The position numbers were made by a program, and so were the translations under genes. DNA of 28,193 nt from Phoronis australis (lineage: Eukaryota; Phoronida; Phoronidae), in the NCBI GenBank assembly GCA_002633005.1, contig NMRA01000274.1, forward strand, positions 4,289 through 32,481, written 5' to 3'. Positions 18,951 to 28,193 of the stretch are shown in pieces. The first letter of the stretch is position 1. Each line of letters begins with the position of its first letter. The notes under the pieces are model-generated. The model was not told where the DNA came from, searched no databases, and saw only the letters and a list, made by a program, of their open reading frames with translations.

Positions 18951-19714
18951 TTTGATATTCTTTTGAATTGTTTGTCAAGCACATCTGAAGTGCATTTAAC
19001 TTAGAATTCTACAACTCCAACCCAGTCGATTGCCACTTGAATGGATGGCAAGGGAGGTAGGAAAACAGGCTCTCCAACGTCGTAATTTAGTTGACATGGG
19101 AGGACACGTTTGCAACACAAAGTAATCTAACTGCTTACTGCAACAGACAGTTGCTACACACTGGGGAACATGGCGTAGTGCTAACTGCATCTTGGAACAT
19201 ACATTGCGTGGGCCTCTTATGGAATTCTCATTTATATTCGAACGAGAATTGGTGAATGTGTTTAAGTGGTCATTGTTCGTTTTGATTTTACATTTGACCA
19301 TAGATCTATAATTCGACACAGAATTTAAGTGAAGTTCGGAATAACAGGGGACTTTTACATGTACTTTCCATTGATTACTGATCGATTATCATCATATGAT
19401 TGAAATGCAGCTCACATAGACGCTTAAGTTATGTTAGGTAACGTTGTCGTAGTATTGCCACGCTTGAAGTTTGTCTCTCCCTAATTTTGTGTTTTGTGCA
19501 CTCGCTGGTTTCTGCAATTTAATTGCTATCAAGCCAGAAAGACTTTGTTTTGTGGTGGTGGTGTTTGGTAAGTTAAGTCCCGTGCGTGTGTCTACATTCT
19601 GTTACTGTAAACTTTCGCTTGTCGCACTGTCATTACTGAAACAGTGGTCAGACATTTTTATATTCTTGACCTACATCGACTGTGAAGCTACTGTTACGTA
19701 ATTAATCTCTCACC
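18951..19714. other. Non-coding stretch, nothing recognised
   Basis: 3' flank of the esterase-like ORF and 5' flank of the LINE ORF1 remnant. Frames at 18996-19319 (minus) and 19471-19701 (plus) carry no motif I recognise. Some of 19440-19714 may be 5' UTR of the retroelement. Confidence 0.4.
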
Positions 19715-20280
19715 ATGCCGCTCAAACACACTCCAACAGGTAGTAGGCCACAGACCAGGGGAATCATGTCTTATCTATTTCAAACGGACCCCTCTATCCC
19801 TGACATTTCTAACAGGGAGCTATTGAAACTTTTGAATGATAAATTTGAGAACTTGAAATCAGAAGTATTTAAAGAACTAGATGCTCTACTACAAGACTAC
19901 TACGTATTACATGTAACTCGAGAGGAAATTAGTCGTCGAAAAGGTGAAAAATCTTGAGTCTAAATTAGACGACCTAGAGAATCGATCAAGCGACGCGACA
20001 ACTCGATCTTTCATCGTATACTGGAGAAGAATCACGAATCTGGGGAACAGTCCGTGTCCCAAGTTACCGACTTTTTGAAGGACTGCCTGGATTGATGGTG
20101 TCATAATCGAACGAGCTCACACCCAGTCAACACCATATTTCTTCAGCAAATACAATTTGAAAAAAGACAAACTGTTAACTAAAAAGCATGTCAAAGTTAC
20201 GTGTAGTGTATTGGAAACGAGTATGCGACAGAAAGCAAATAAAAACGTGAAGTTATGTGTATTCACGTTAACGTACTCTC
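19715..20280 (+). pseudogene. Non-LTR retrotransposon ORF1 remnant
   Basis: ORF1 proteins of L1-like elements are coiled-coil nucleic-acid-binding proteins that coat element RNA. Four segments in changing frames line up in order: RELLKLLNDKFENLKSEVF (coiled coil, about 19817), LVVEKVKNLESKLDDLENR (heptad-rich, about 19931), NSIFHRILEKN..SQVTDFLKDCLD (about 20001), and DGVIIERAHTQSTPYFF..KYNLKKDKLLTKKHVKV (from about 20093). LDDLENRS followed later by IERAH is the hallmark order of LINE ORF1. The three or more frame changes make it non-functional. No reverse transcriptase follows directly; the RT fragment at 25518 need not belong to the same family. Confidence 0.75.
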
Positions 20281-20354
20281 TCTCGCTCTCCCTCCCTCCC
20301 ACCCTCCGTCACTCAGCGACGTAATGTGTAAAAAGAGCAGATACATCTTCTGCC

Positions 20355-20435
20355 GAAGGTCGTGGGTAGTTGTGGGTCGTGAATCGAAGGGGTCGTGGGT
20401 CTAGAGGTCGTGGGGTGGGGGGTCGAGGGGTATTT
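20355..20435 (+). repeat. G-rich minisatellite (GTCGTGGGT-like)
   Basis: Five or six imperfect copies of a GGTCGTGGGT unit with several G3-G6 runs. On the plus strand the spacing could support a G-quadruplex. Confidence 0.7.
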
Positions 20436-20946
20436 AGAACAATGAAGTAGTGTGCCTTTAAATCTGTTCAAGGTGCATTGTCTCGCATGTGATTTTTAAC
20501 ATCGCACTTTTGATATTTACTTATTTTTTAACTTGTATTACCTGATGATACCTTTAGAATAAAGATGAACGTTGTAAAGATGAACCATCGCGTTTCTAAT
20601 TCAGTTTCTGATTATTACACGGCTAAAGAAAAACGTCGTAAAGCAAGAAAATATGAGTATGCAGACTGAAAACTACTAAGAACAACGTTATAATGTTAAA
20701 AAAATGAACGTATTATTTTTAAAGTTCATGAAACTCATTTGTTAGCATTATTTTTAATTTCATATCGAATAAAAACCAGTTTCCTTTATCACGACTGACA
20801 CGGCGACGTACTAATATTGAACCTGAGATTAGGTTACGTCCCTCAGATCGTCTCAGTGCTGTAGAAGATGAACTTCATTGTGTGTCACTGTACTCTTTAT
20901 CACGACTTACCAAGAAAATTATACAATGAGGCCAGCAACTTGCATT
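20436..20946. other. Non-coding stretch
   Basis: Contains AATAAAGATG near 20559, a possible polyadenylation signal for the retroelement upstream. No gene was recognised. Confidence 0.4.
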
Positions 20947-21104
20947 ATACTACTACTGCTATTGCTACTGCTAAGGCTACTACTACTAGTAGTACTACTA
21001 CTACTACTACTACCTACTACCTACTACCTACTACCTACTACCTACTACCTACTACCTACTACCTACTACCTACTACCTACTACCTACTACCTACTACCTA
21101 CTAC

Positions 21105-21147
<43 letters not shown>

Positions 21148-21224
21148 TACTAGTACCACTACCACTACTACTACTACAACTAGTATTATTGCTACTGCTA
21201 TTACTAGTACTGCACTACTACTAG

Positions 21225-21258
<34 letters not shown>

Positions 21259-21492
21259 GTTACCGCTACTACCACTAATAGTAGTAGCGGTAGTAGAACT
21301 ACTACTACTAATAATAATACTACTAGTACCACTACTACTACCTCTACTACCACTACTACTACTAATAATAATACTACTACTACCACTACCACTAGTACCA
21401 TTACCACTACCACAAGTAGTAATAGTAGTAGAACTACTACTATCACTACTACTAGTATCATTGCTACTGCTATTACTAGTACTAGTACTGCT
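20947..21492. repeat. CTA/ACT microsatellite with 14-copy CTACTAC core
   Basis: About 545 bp of trinucleotide repeat. The core 21014-21111 is 14 perfect copies of the heptamer CTACTAC, which looks like a CTA array with one base out of register every seven. Flanks are ordinary (CTA)n, grading after 21200 into mixed ACT and AGT strings that are locally self-complementary (ACTAGT). Long open frames on both strands (poly-Leu/Tyr/Val) are artefacts of the repeat. Confidence 0.95.
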
Positions 21493-21540
21493 ATAAAATT
21501 GGAGTAAGCGCGTGATTAATTTTTAGACTCGCATATAATC

Positions 21541-21835
21541 AGGATCCAATTTGGCAAAAAATGACTGTCGAGGGCATTTGGGGGTAATGCAAATCTAACC
21601 CATAGTTTGATGTATCATACTCATTTAAAAAGGCACTTATTGGGACTTGCCAATTTAAACATGGCCGATGGCGGCCACCTTGGATTTGAGGGTTATGTCG
21701 ACAAAATCCACCCCGACATACATTTTTTTTGGATTCAGCACCCCAAAATTAGTTAGAATCAATCGTCAGATCTGCATTACCCTCAAATGCCCTCGACACC
21801 ATTTTCTGAGGCCTTTTTTGAAAATTGGTTACTAA
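21541..21835. mobile_element. MITE with 40-bp inverted ends
   Basis: Left arm about 21541-21597 and right arm about 21766-21835 are inverted copies. The shared core is TGTCGAGGGCATTTG(G/A)GGGTAATGCA(A/G)ATC, and pairing continues weakly outward to CCAATTT. The centre holds ATGGCGGCCACCTTGGATTT, a string type common inside MITEs of marine invertebrates. No coding capacity. Confidence 0.7.
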
Positions 21836-22570
21836 TACGCTGGTTTGCAAGTTGGTGAAATTGTCCACTGGGATATCAAAATTGGTGCATTGTAACCAAT
21901 TGAACGTTAAAAACGAAGCGCAGAGAAGTTATTTTGCACTAAAGAAAAATTGGACTTCTGAAATGGAACGTTCAACAACAAGACGTCTGTGATTTTTATT
22001 CAAGAATATTATTTTCACATTTTGTTCGTTTTTATCTCATACAGGATTCGGTTTCTGAAACGTGGCCCTTCATTTCTGTTATCGCTCATCCATCTTATTC
22101 TCGTTTTATTGTATGCGCCAACTCTAAGCATTTCATAAAATTTGTTACTATAGTAGATGCTCCGCATTTTATTTGTCGTCCCAGAAGTCATAATAACCCA
22201 TTTTCCCATTCAGAACTTGGTCTTTTATTTAATTCCCACTTTTCATGTCACTCGTTTGGGATAAAGAATGCATCGTAACAGCCTGAAAGCATTCGTGCCG
22301 GTGACTGACTAATTCATTTTTAAGATACAGGCAAATATATGTATATGTTTTCATGAAATATGCACATGTCTCAACCCCTTCTTACCGTAAAGTAAACGCT
22401 TTCCTAGTAACATAAAGTTGAGTCTGTCTTGAGATTATTTGGCGCGACCACAAACCAAAGTAGGCCAATTACATTCCAAGAAGCACGTTAATCAAAATTA
22501 TATTTCCTTTTACGCCGTCGACAAATTAAAACATAAAAGTTCAGTCATGTTCTTCAACTCCAACATACAT
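21836..22570. other. Non-coding stretch, nothing recognised
   Basis: AT-rich flank between the MITE and the repeat-module array. No conserved frame, RNA gene or repeat match inside the window. Confidence 0.4.
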
Positions 22571-22571
22571 T

Positions 22572-22796
22572 TTGTTTGAAGAAACTCCACTTACAGCCTC
22601 CAATGAAAGAGAGTGGCAATCCTTCCTAGAGGAGCTATCTCCATTGCCACAAAAAGATACGAAGAATAACCACCCTCTCACCCACCTCCTGCAGCACCAA
22701 AACCAACAACCACCACCTCCACAACTACTATTACCACCTCAACAAATATTAGGGAATCAAGGTACTCCACCGGCAGCCTCTAATGAAAGAGAATGA
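22572..22796 (+). pseudogene. Two modules joined in one frame by a Pro/Gln-rich linker
   Basis: A single 74-codon frame covers module 1 (TPLTASNEREWQSFLEELSPLPQ), a linker rich in Pro, Gln, His and Leu, and the start of module 2 (GTPPAASNERE). In module 2 the conserved Trp codon TGG is TGA, which ends the frame at 22796. That the frame stays open through both modules and the linker is the best sign that the array once encoded a repetitive protein. No upstream start or signal peptide is supported. Confidence 0.5.
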
Positions 22797-23164
22797 CGAC
22801 CTTCCTGGAGGAACCATCCTCATTTAACCACATCATCTCCCTTCCTCTTTCACCCCACCCCTCCCTCCTTGCAGCACGTAGTGCAAGCAACGTCACGTAT
22901 CGAGGTAAAATAATGTCAGTTTCCAGATAATTTGATCAGTTCAATAAGGATCACGATAATTAAGTCTAGTTTAGTACAAACCACAGATATCAGTAGTTTG
23001 AAAGTCAGGGTAATCACAGTTGCGACGGTAATCAATAATTACAGTTAAGCCCATTGTAAACTATTACTGTGAAATTTATGTCTAGATAATGCATTATAAC
23101 CAAGACCATAAACATTTACAAAAAGGATAATGATTATTGCGACACTTGATACTTTGCTTCAACT

Positions 23165-23490
23165 GAAGTGAAAGAAAATCGCGACCCAACTTAGTGGAGC
23201 TATCCGTTCCTACAAAATGTACAAAGAACCTCCACCAACATCAACATTTCCACGACCACAAATATGACCACCATAGCCACCACAACCACACCTACCACTG
23301 TCACCTCCCTGACTCCTCCATCACTGTCATCCTCAGCACCACTTCCACCGAAAGAAGCAGGAACACCATCAAAACCACCCCGGCACTTCCTATAGCACTA
23401 CCACGACCACCTATTCTATTTAAGGTACGCCCCTGTCAGCCTCCAGTGTAAGGGAGTGGCGACCTTTCCTAGAGGAGCTATTCCCAATAA
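23165..23490 (+). repeat. Degenerate module, C-rich linker and well-kept module
   Basis: A degenerate copy near 23165-23220 is followed by a CCA/CAC-rich tract to about 23420 and then a better copy (GTPLSASSVREWRPFLEEL, 23424-23490). The 40 bases just before the latter match those before the isolated copy at 4745. Confidence 0.65.
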
Positions 23491-24158
23491 GATATGTAGC
23501 ATAAAAGCATGAAAGTTGTGAGGGGTGTCAAGGAAGCTCTCCATGAAAGCATCGAGAGTCCCTCTCTGAATAAACGAAGTGGATTAAGGTTCCATCTATC
23601 ACACTCATGAGATGGTGTCCTGACCTCAATACCGCGCCGTCTGGTTAAAACGCCACCTATTAGCCAGATGATAATAACACTAGCCAAGCTGAAGTCTGTG
23701 AGAGAAGGACGCTAATATAACGTCGTTAACTCTAGTAAGTTTTGTTTCAAATTCCAGTATTAGATTCAATTTTTTTCTATATATAGCATAACTACAGACT
23801 CCACCATTGTCATGACCACCACAACAAGCATTACAAGGTATTGATCCTTTGTTTTAAGGTGCTCCTCTGGCAGCCTTTAGTGAAAGTGGATCGACCAATA
23901 CCTATATAATGCATTGTAATCAAGAAGACCAATGTTTGAAAACGGGATAGTAATGATTGTGACATTTCATACTTTGCTTCCAAGTGAAACACCAGGGCGG
24001 CCGGTTGCATGAAACTTGCTATCCGGCGCATAAGGCCTTAAGCGCCGGATAACTTGGGTTGCAAAAGTCGTATAAAGTTATCCATCGTATAACTCATAAT
24101 ATCCGCCGAACAAAGTTACCCGACCATCAGACCTCGGATAACTTTTATACAAATCACA

Positions 24159-24498
24159 ATGAATGCACTGTATAAATTTCGACCAAGACAGAAGCAATTT
24201 GAGAGAGAACATACTGATCCTCTTAACAAATACACCGATGAAGAGCACAGAGAGAAATTTCGCTTCAAAGCGAGACGAGAAGCTATTTGTTTTATTTGTG
24301 GTATAGTAGATGAAAATATCAAGCCTGCCAATAACAGAAATTTCTCTGTGCCAACTTTAAATCAAGTGCTGATGTGCCTAAGGTACCTTGCAACTGGCAG
24401 CTTCATGAACGTTGTCGGTGACTTGTTCCACAGCGTGTACAAGTCAGCAGTCAGTCGAATACCTGATTCTATTGGTTTGTCCAGACCACTGAAGCCTG
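24159..24498 (+). pseudogene. HARBI1-like nuclease, N-terminal fragment
   Basis: HARBI1-family proteins are DDE-type nucleases of Harbinger transposons. From the ATG at 24159 the frame reads KYTDEEHREKFRFKARREAI, then NFSVPTLNQVLMCLRYLATG, then SFMNVVGDLFHSVYKSAVSR. This is the helical region before the catalytic core (ls..qvl..LR..a.Gsf...vGd...vskssvsR). After about residue 113 the frame continues into DNA that is antisense to the Myb gene, so everything carrying the DDE residues has been deleted. Confidence 0.75.
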
Positions 24499-24503
24499 GC
24501 GTG

Positions 24504-24838
24504 TCAGCAAATAAGGATACGATTTTTTCTCACTTTCTTCCAGGGGTTTGGGGCGAGAGTCTCCTCCCGTTTTCCTGACTTCTTTGCAGGTGGTTCTGCA
24601 AAGCTCTCGTACCAGACACCATGTGCCTCCACTTCTTTTGCATCATATGCTGTTCTTGTTGCTGTGTCGAGACTTGTTATCTTTTCTGCTATCCCCTTCC
24701 AAACGGAGTTTTTTCCACCTTTGTCACTTTCTGACTGAACTTGCACTTAACAACTTGTAAGTTTGACTCGGCAAGTTCAGTCAGAAGGTTGATTTCATTT
24801 TTTGTCCTATTGCACGACCTTTTCTTTACTTCAGCCAT
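24504..24838 (-). pseudogene. Harbinger Myb/SANT-like DNA-binding protein, frameshifted
   Basis: Second Harbinger protein; it binds transposon ends and carries the nuclease into the nucleus. From the ATG at 24838 (minus strand) the frame reads MAEVKKRSCNRTKNEINLL, then ELAESNLQVVKCKFS. It shifts near 24733 to SDKGGKNSVWKGIAEKITSL, then TRTAYDAKEVEAHG. This is the tri-helix layout with Leu and Trp anchors. One residue in the first helix (RTKNE in place of WT.dE) lacks the usual Trp. The C-terminal part ends at the deletion junction near 24504. Confidence 0.7.
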
Positions 24839-25517
24839 TTTGTCTGCACCATGGTAACAGGGATTATGGGTATTGTCTTAAATAGTATACTTTTTTGCTA
24901 TGCGCCGTATAACATGATAGATATTCGCCGGATAGTTATCCGAACCTTATCCACGTTTTGTGCAACCCAAATTTATAACTGTCCGGCGTATAAATCTTAT
25001 CCGCTGGATAGTCATACAGACTTTTATGCTACCGGGCCCAGCAGCTGCTAGTGAAAATGACTGGCGACCCTTCCTAGGGGAGTCATCCCTGTTACCTTTA
25101 AAAGAGTATGATCTCACTTAACGTCGTATTTAATTAAATCAAGACTACAATTACGTTAAGCCAGAGAAGGTTGCCAGAGAAAGGAAGGCAAACGTTTCCA
25201 CAGAACTTCATCATCTTTCACATCCCCTAAAAATCTACCTTCATTTCCTAAAATAAGCCTGTACCTCCCATCAGATTCCCCCTTCCCTTTCCTGCAACAC
25301 TCCCCTCTTTTGGCTTCCATTCCCTCGCTCTTTGCTTCCCCTCTTTCTCCCAGCAGTCCTCCACTTCCCTACCTGCCTACTACCCTACTTACAGCACAAT
25401 GCTTCCAACGCTACGTTTCCGTGCAAGGCAAGGTCAGCTTAAAGACAATTCGTTCAGTTCAATAAGGATCAAGGTGCGTGAGTTCAGTACAAACAGTAAT
25501 TAGTGCCAAGAATCAAC

Positions 25518-26540
25518 TTTCTGCTGTGCGCAGACGACATGGTGTACGTTCCTCTACCGCCATCAGCTTACAACTAAATTGTTTGGAAAATTTTTGAGAA
25601 TCATGGGTCATGCAAGTAAACTTCAAGAAAACCCAAGATGATCGTTATCAGAAATGGTTTTACAATGGAAACCATTAAAATCTTATCTAATCAAACAAAT
25701 AAAGCTGCTTCTGCAATTTGTAAATAAAGCGATGATGTCGTGATCTAATTCCGTCAATAGCCTTTCACCTGTTCGATAAAATTGTTTACCCCTGTTTGTG
25801 CGCTGAGATATGGCGCTTTAAAGAATATGAACAGTTGGAAAATGTACATATCAAGTTTTGTAAACGCATTTTAGGAGTAGTTGTTGTTCAAACTCGACAA
25901 TTATGAGAGAATGTGGTCGATTCCCCTTGTTTGCTAAATATTTGTATCCTCTATAAAATATTGGTTCAAAATACTGGAGATGCCTAGTAATCGTGGGGTA
26001 AAGGCAGCATATGATATGGTTTTTCAGTCAGATCAGATCGGAGGATCTTCTTATAACTAGGCAAGTTTTCATAAGGAAATTGTCTGTATATGGTTTTTCA
26101 GATGTATGGATTAATGAGGGTGTGGAGAACCAAGCGTATCTCTTGACAGTTTTTCCAGCGTGTCAGTCACTATTATTTGCAAGGCTAGCAAACTGATATC
26201 GAATGTAACCCAAAACCGTATTACTATGTGAGGTTTAAAACAATGTATTGTCTAGAGAATCATTTAGAAACAGCTAGTATCCCACGTGTTTCTATCCAGT
26301 CTCTGACTCGATTGCGATGCCCAAATCATTAGTTACTAGTGGAAAGAGGCCACCACACAAATATTCTCTATGAAAATATTCTGTGTGATTTATGTAATTC
26401 GGAATGTATAGAAGACGGATACCACTTAGTTTGCATCGTCCAGCATGCGCTCAAGCGAACCTGACAAGCTGTCTTCTATATGTAATACTTTGGGCCTATA
26501 GCCATATGTATATATTTTAATAAAGATTACAGATATAACT
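25518..26540 (+). mobile_element. 5'-truncated non-LTR retrotransposon (reverse transcriptase 3' part)
   Basis: The first recognisable piece is FLLCADDMVY (25518), the RT catalytic motif (Y/F-x-D-D). Then come NCLENF.ESWVMQVNFKKT, KMIVIRNG, LFDKIVYPCLCAEIWRF, LENVHIKFCKRILGV and RLRCPN. The end is a zinc-knuckle tail CDLCNSECIEDGYHLVC near 26395-26430, the normal order for the RT C-terminus and tail of this LINE type. Frames change several times and stops are present. AATAAA at 26519 marks its probable 3' end. Array sequence flanks it on both sides, so it inserted into the array. Whether it belongs with the ORF1 remnant at 19715 is unknown. Confidence 0.8.
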
Positions 26541-27190
26541 ATTGGTGTTTGGAAAAGCAGGATAATTGCCATTGAGATAATTGATGCTTTGCTTTGAGGT
26601 TCTCCACTGGCAGCTTCCAGTGAAAGGGAGTGGGGACAAATCCTAGAGGAACAATTACGATTCCCCTAAAAATATGCAGGACCACCACGGCCACCAGCAG
26701 TACCATTAACACCTCAACATTAAGGTATTCATCTTAAAGGTACTCTAATGGCAGCCTTCAGGCAAAGGGGATGGAGACCCTTCCTAAAAGAGCAATCATC
26801 ATTCCTGTAAAAACAGAGTGCGACCGCGGATACAGTTAGCATAATAGTTCATTACGTTAATCTAGCGGAGGTAGCCAGAGAAAGGAAAGAGGACCTTTCC
26901 ATGCTTACTTCCTCATCTTTCACACATGATAAAAATCCAACTGAAGTGCTTTAAAAAATCTCTCCCCGAGAATCCCCCTTTCCCTTCCTCGCTCCATTGC
27001 CGTCCCCTCCCCTCCCTCCACAAAACAAAGCGCTAAAACATAGCATATCCATGTAGACCACTGTTAGTTTCAAGACTATTCATTCAGTTCAATAAGGATT
27101 AAGATATGTAAGCCTAGGGTGCCTTCAGTAGACGCTAGGTGTACTAGTCAACACTTGCGCAAGAAATCTTCGCTCAAGGAACGGAAATAG

Positions 27191-27393
27191 GATGGATTGT
27201 GGGTGTTTAAATGGTGGAGGCTATAGTAAAGTTAGTATTGAGTGAAGAGCTAAGTGACGATTCAGAAATTTTAATATTGTGTTCATTGTGTGAGAGTTCT
27301 CTAGCAGATACGGCAGTCGTGAGTGGTCTGAGGTCTAACAAAGGAGCCAGAATAGACGAGTTTGTGGAGAACGTTGTCATCTTCAACTTGTGA
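27191..27393 (+). pseudogene. Weak candidate: HARBI1-like N-terminal fragment or unknown small ORF
   Basis: The 60-codon frame from 27211 reads LVLSEELSDDSEILILCSL and KGARIDEFVENVV. Acidic-Leu strings followed by R(I/P).xF.E..V occur at the N-terminus of HARBI1-like proteins, but the match is loose and nothing further follows. It could be chance. It lies just beyond the last repeat block. Confidence 0.25.
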
Positions 27394-28083
27394 AGGGTCA
27401 TTTGGACTCATATGAATACGAATAGGCGCCACATATTTGATTCAAAATGTAAGTTTAAGCATGACACATAGGCGGATTTAGCCCTCCCCCCCCTTGGCTG
27501 CCGCAAAAAAAATAAAGCAGCAAGAGCGTAGGGAAATGTTGAGTTGAAATGTTAATGTGTTTGGGGGGTCTCAGATCCAATTTCAAGTGTCAAATTCGGA
27601 ACACGGCTCAATCGTAACGAAAGCATGGCTAAGTATAGGCTCTCCCCGCGATATCCCAGGCGACCGGCAGTGGCGCTGCGCACTAAGACTCTGTTTCCGT
27701 CGTCTGCTTCACTGTGCAATGAAGAAAATTTACTTCATTTTTTAAAGAAAATGAAACCTGAGTGACGATCAAAAACAGAAGCTGCTGATAAGATGTGAAT
27801 TTTAATCGAAGCCTTAATGAATCACTCAGAAACTCATAATTCTCTCTTTGTCAAATCTTAACTTAAGACGATTTCCAAAGCAACCCCGTCATTATTGCCA
27901 ACACGAAAAACGGATTTGGTCTTTTGGGCTTTTTAAAACTATTTTAAATACAACAAATTTGTTAAGAACCAATTGCACAAAATATAAAACATGTAATAAT
28001 TATTACAAAAAGAAGTAGGTCTCGCGCGCAAACGCTGTGGACCACAAACAAATAGGTCCCTTATTATCACGATATGAGTGAAA
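27394..28083. other. Non-coding stretch
   Basis: Around 27468-27490 an AGGCGGATTTAGCCC string followed by poly-C resembles one end of a hAT-type MITE like that at 2299, but no partner end is evident. No gene recognised. Confidence 0.35.
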
Positions 28084-28193
28084 TTGTGCTGGTGCAGTGG
28101 TAAAGCACGCGCGCTCTATCCGCCAGGTCGTGATTTCGAGTCCGTGATAATTGCAGTTTTTCATGTTTGATACGTTCCCCGTTTTTTTTTTTT
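28084..28193 (+). mobile_element. tRNA-derived SINE head, truncated by window end
   Basis: TGCTGGTGCAGTGGTAAAGC resembles an A box and GATTTCGAGTCC a degenerate B box, at tRNA spacing on the plus strand. The stems of a real tRNA do not form. A T-run closes the window at 28180-28193, which could be a polymerase III terminator or the start of a simple repeat. Confidence 0.5.

Larger units (their letters stand above)
23996..25038. mobile_element. PIF/Harbinger deletion derivative with CAG target duplication
   Basis: Left end GGCGGCCGGTTGCATGAAA and right end (reverse complement) GGCCCGGTAGCATAAAA are related inverted repeats. They are followed inwards on both sides by TTGGGTTGCA and several TATCCGGCG or CCGGATAAC strings. 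CAG flanks both ends (23993-23995 and 25039-25041), a 3-bp duplication expected for this superfamily. Inside are the N-terminal part of a HARBI1-like nuclease (plus strand) and a Myb/SANT-like protein (minus strand), the usual two Harbinger genes. The C-terminal catalytic part of the nuclease is missing. At 1043 bp it is a non-autonomous remnant. It splits one module of the array. Confidence 0.8.
22570..27130 (+). repeat. Array of EREWRPFLEEL exon-like modules
   Basis: The module, about 70 bp, reads GTPLAASSEREWRPFLEELS as a rough consensus. Copies start near 22582, 22761, 23165 (degenerate), 23424, 23858 (short), 25042 (left part cut off by a Harbinger insertion), 26598 and 26738. Many are preceded by AAGG or TTAAGG, and several lie next to C-rich Pro/Thr/His-coding stretches. 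Other blocks also recur: ATACTTTGCTT before modules; GCCAGAGAAAGGAA at 25160 and 26873; and TTCAGTTCAATAAGGAT at 22936, 25455 and 27087. The array therefore grew by duplication of a unit larger than the module. The coding frame is kept in most copies despite drift, but only the first two are joined by one frame. Protein unknown. Confidence 0.75.

Noticed and set aside
20868-21461. Long poly-Leu/Tyr/Val open frames on both strands
   Set aside because: They are translations of the CTA/ACT microsatellite.
24548-24760. Plus-strand Leu/Ser-rich ORF
   Set aside because: It is the antisense shadow of the Harbinger Myb-like gene.
22570-27130. CRISPR-like or immune repeat array
   Set aside because: Repeats are imperfect, variably spaced, eukaryotic and coding-like, with no short constant spacer pattern.
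27557-27745. 62-codon plus-strand ORF near the window end
   Set aside because: No recognisable motif and no splice or start context.

Overview
The window looks like nuclear DNA of a marine invertebrate. It is AT-rich and gene-poor. It has spliced exon fragments with GT/AG boundaries, tRNA-type SINE heads, simple repeats, and remains of Kolobok, Harbinger, hAT, pogo/Tigger and non-LTR elements. This mixture is typical of lancelets, hemichordates and molluscs; the phylum cannot be fixed by eye. One ambiguous base (n) lies at 16561. Nothing suggests a bacterial, organellar or viral source.

Layout. 1-7,500 holds no convincing intact gene: a GCGT microsatellite, a 110-bp duplication with a hAT-like MITE, a 200-bp dispersed repeat present twice (2066 and 4462), two long hairpin elements (4024-4191 and 6167-6329), a tRNA-type SINE head and a fragment of an SGNH esterase (about 5107). 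7,587-9,348 is one DNA transposon with TTAA target duplication, matching short inverted ends and a broken THAP domain (Kolobok type). 9,680-11,810 is a decayed gene of unknown family: two phase-matched exons, then a PHD finger in which a TGA replaces a zinc cysteine. 13,031-13,565 is the C-terminal half of an alpha-1,3-fucosyltransferase with two frameshifts. 13,869-14,325 is a three-copy, 150-bp tandem repeat, each unit carrying an X-box-like (RFX) palindrome. A 122-bp MITE follows at 15,867. 16,574-17,449 is a pogo/Tigger/jerky-type transposase with a catalytic Asp changed to His. 17,985-18,950 is the best intact ORF, a 321-residue SGNH/PC-esterase-like protein. 19,715-20,280 is a broken LINE ORF1. 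20,947-21,492 is a CTA/ACT microsatellite with a 14-copy heptamer core. 21,541-21,835 is another MITE.

The most unusual part is 22,570-27,130. A short exon-like module (conserved core EREWRPFLEEL) recurs at least eight times with variable spacing, often next to a Pro/Thr/His-rich low-complexity stretch, and a ninth copy lies about 18 kb away at 4745. Younger elements have landed in this array: a 1.04-kb Harbinger deletion derivative with a CAG duplication cuts one module in two, and a 5'-truncated non-LTR retrotransposon lies between two others. I do not recognise the module.

Working together: the only metabolic theme is glycan modification (fucosyltransferase remnant and PC-esterase-like ORF, 4.4 kb apart with a transposase between them). 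I see no operon-like or pathway arrangement. Most of the window is layered mobile-element debris around one probably live gene and one unexplained repeat-exon array.
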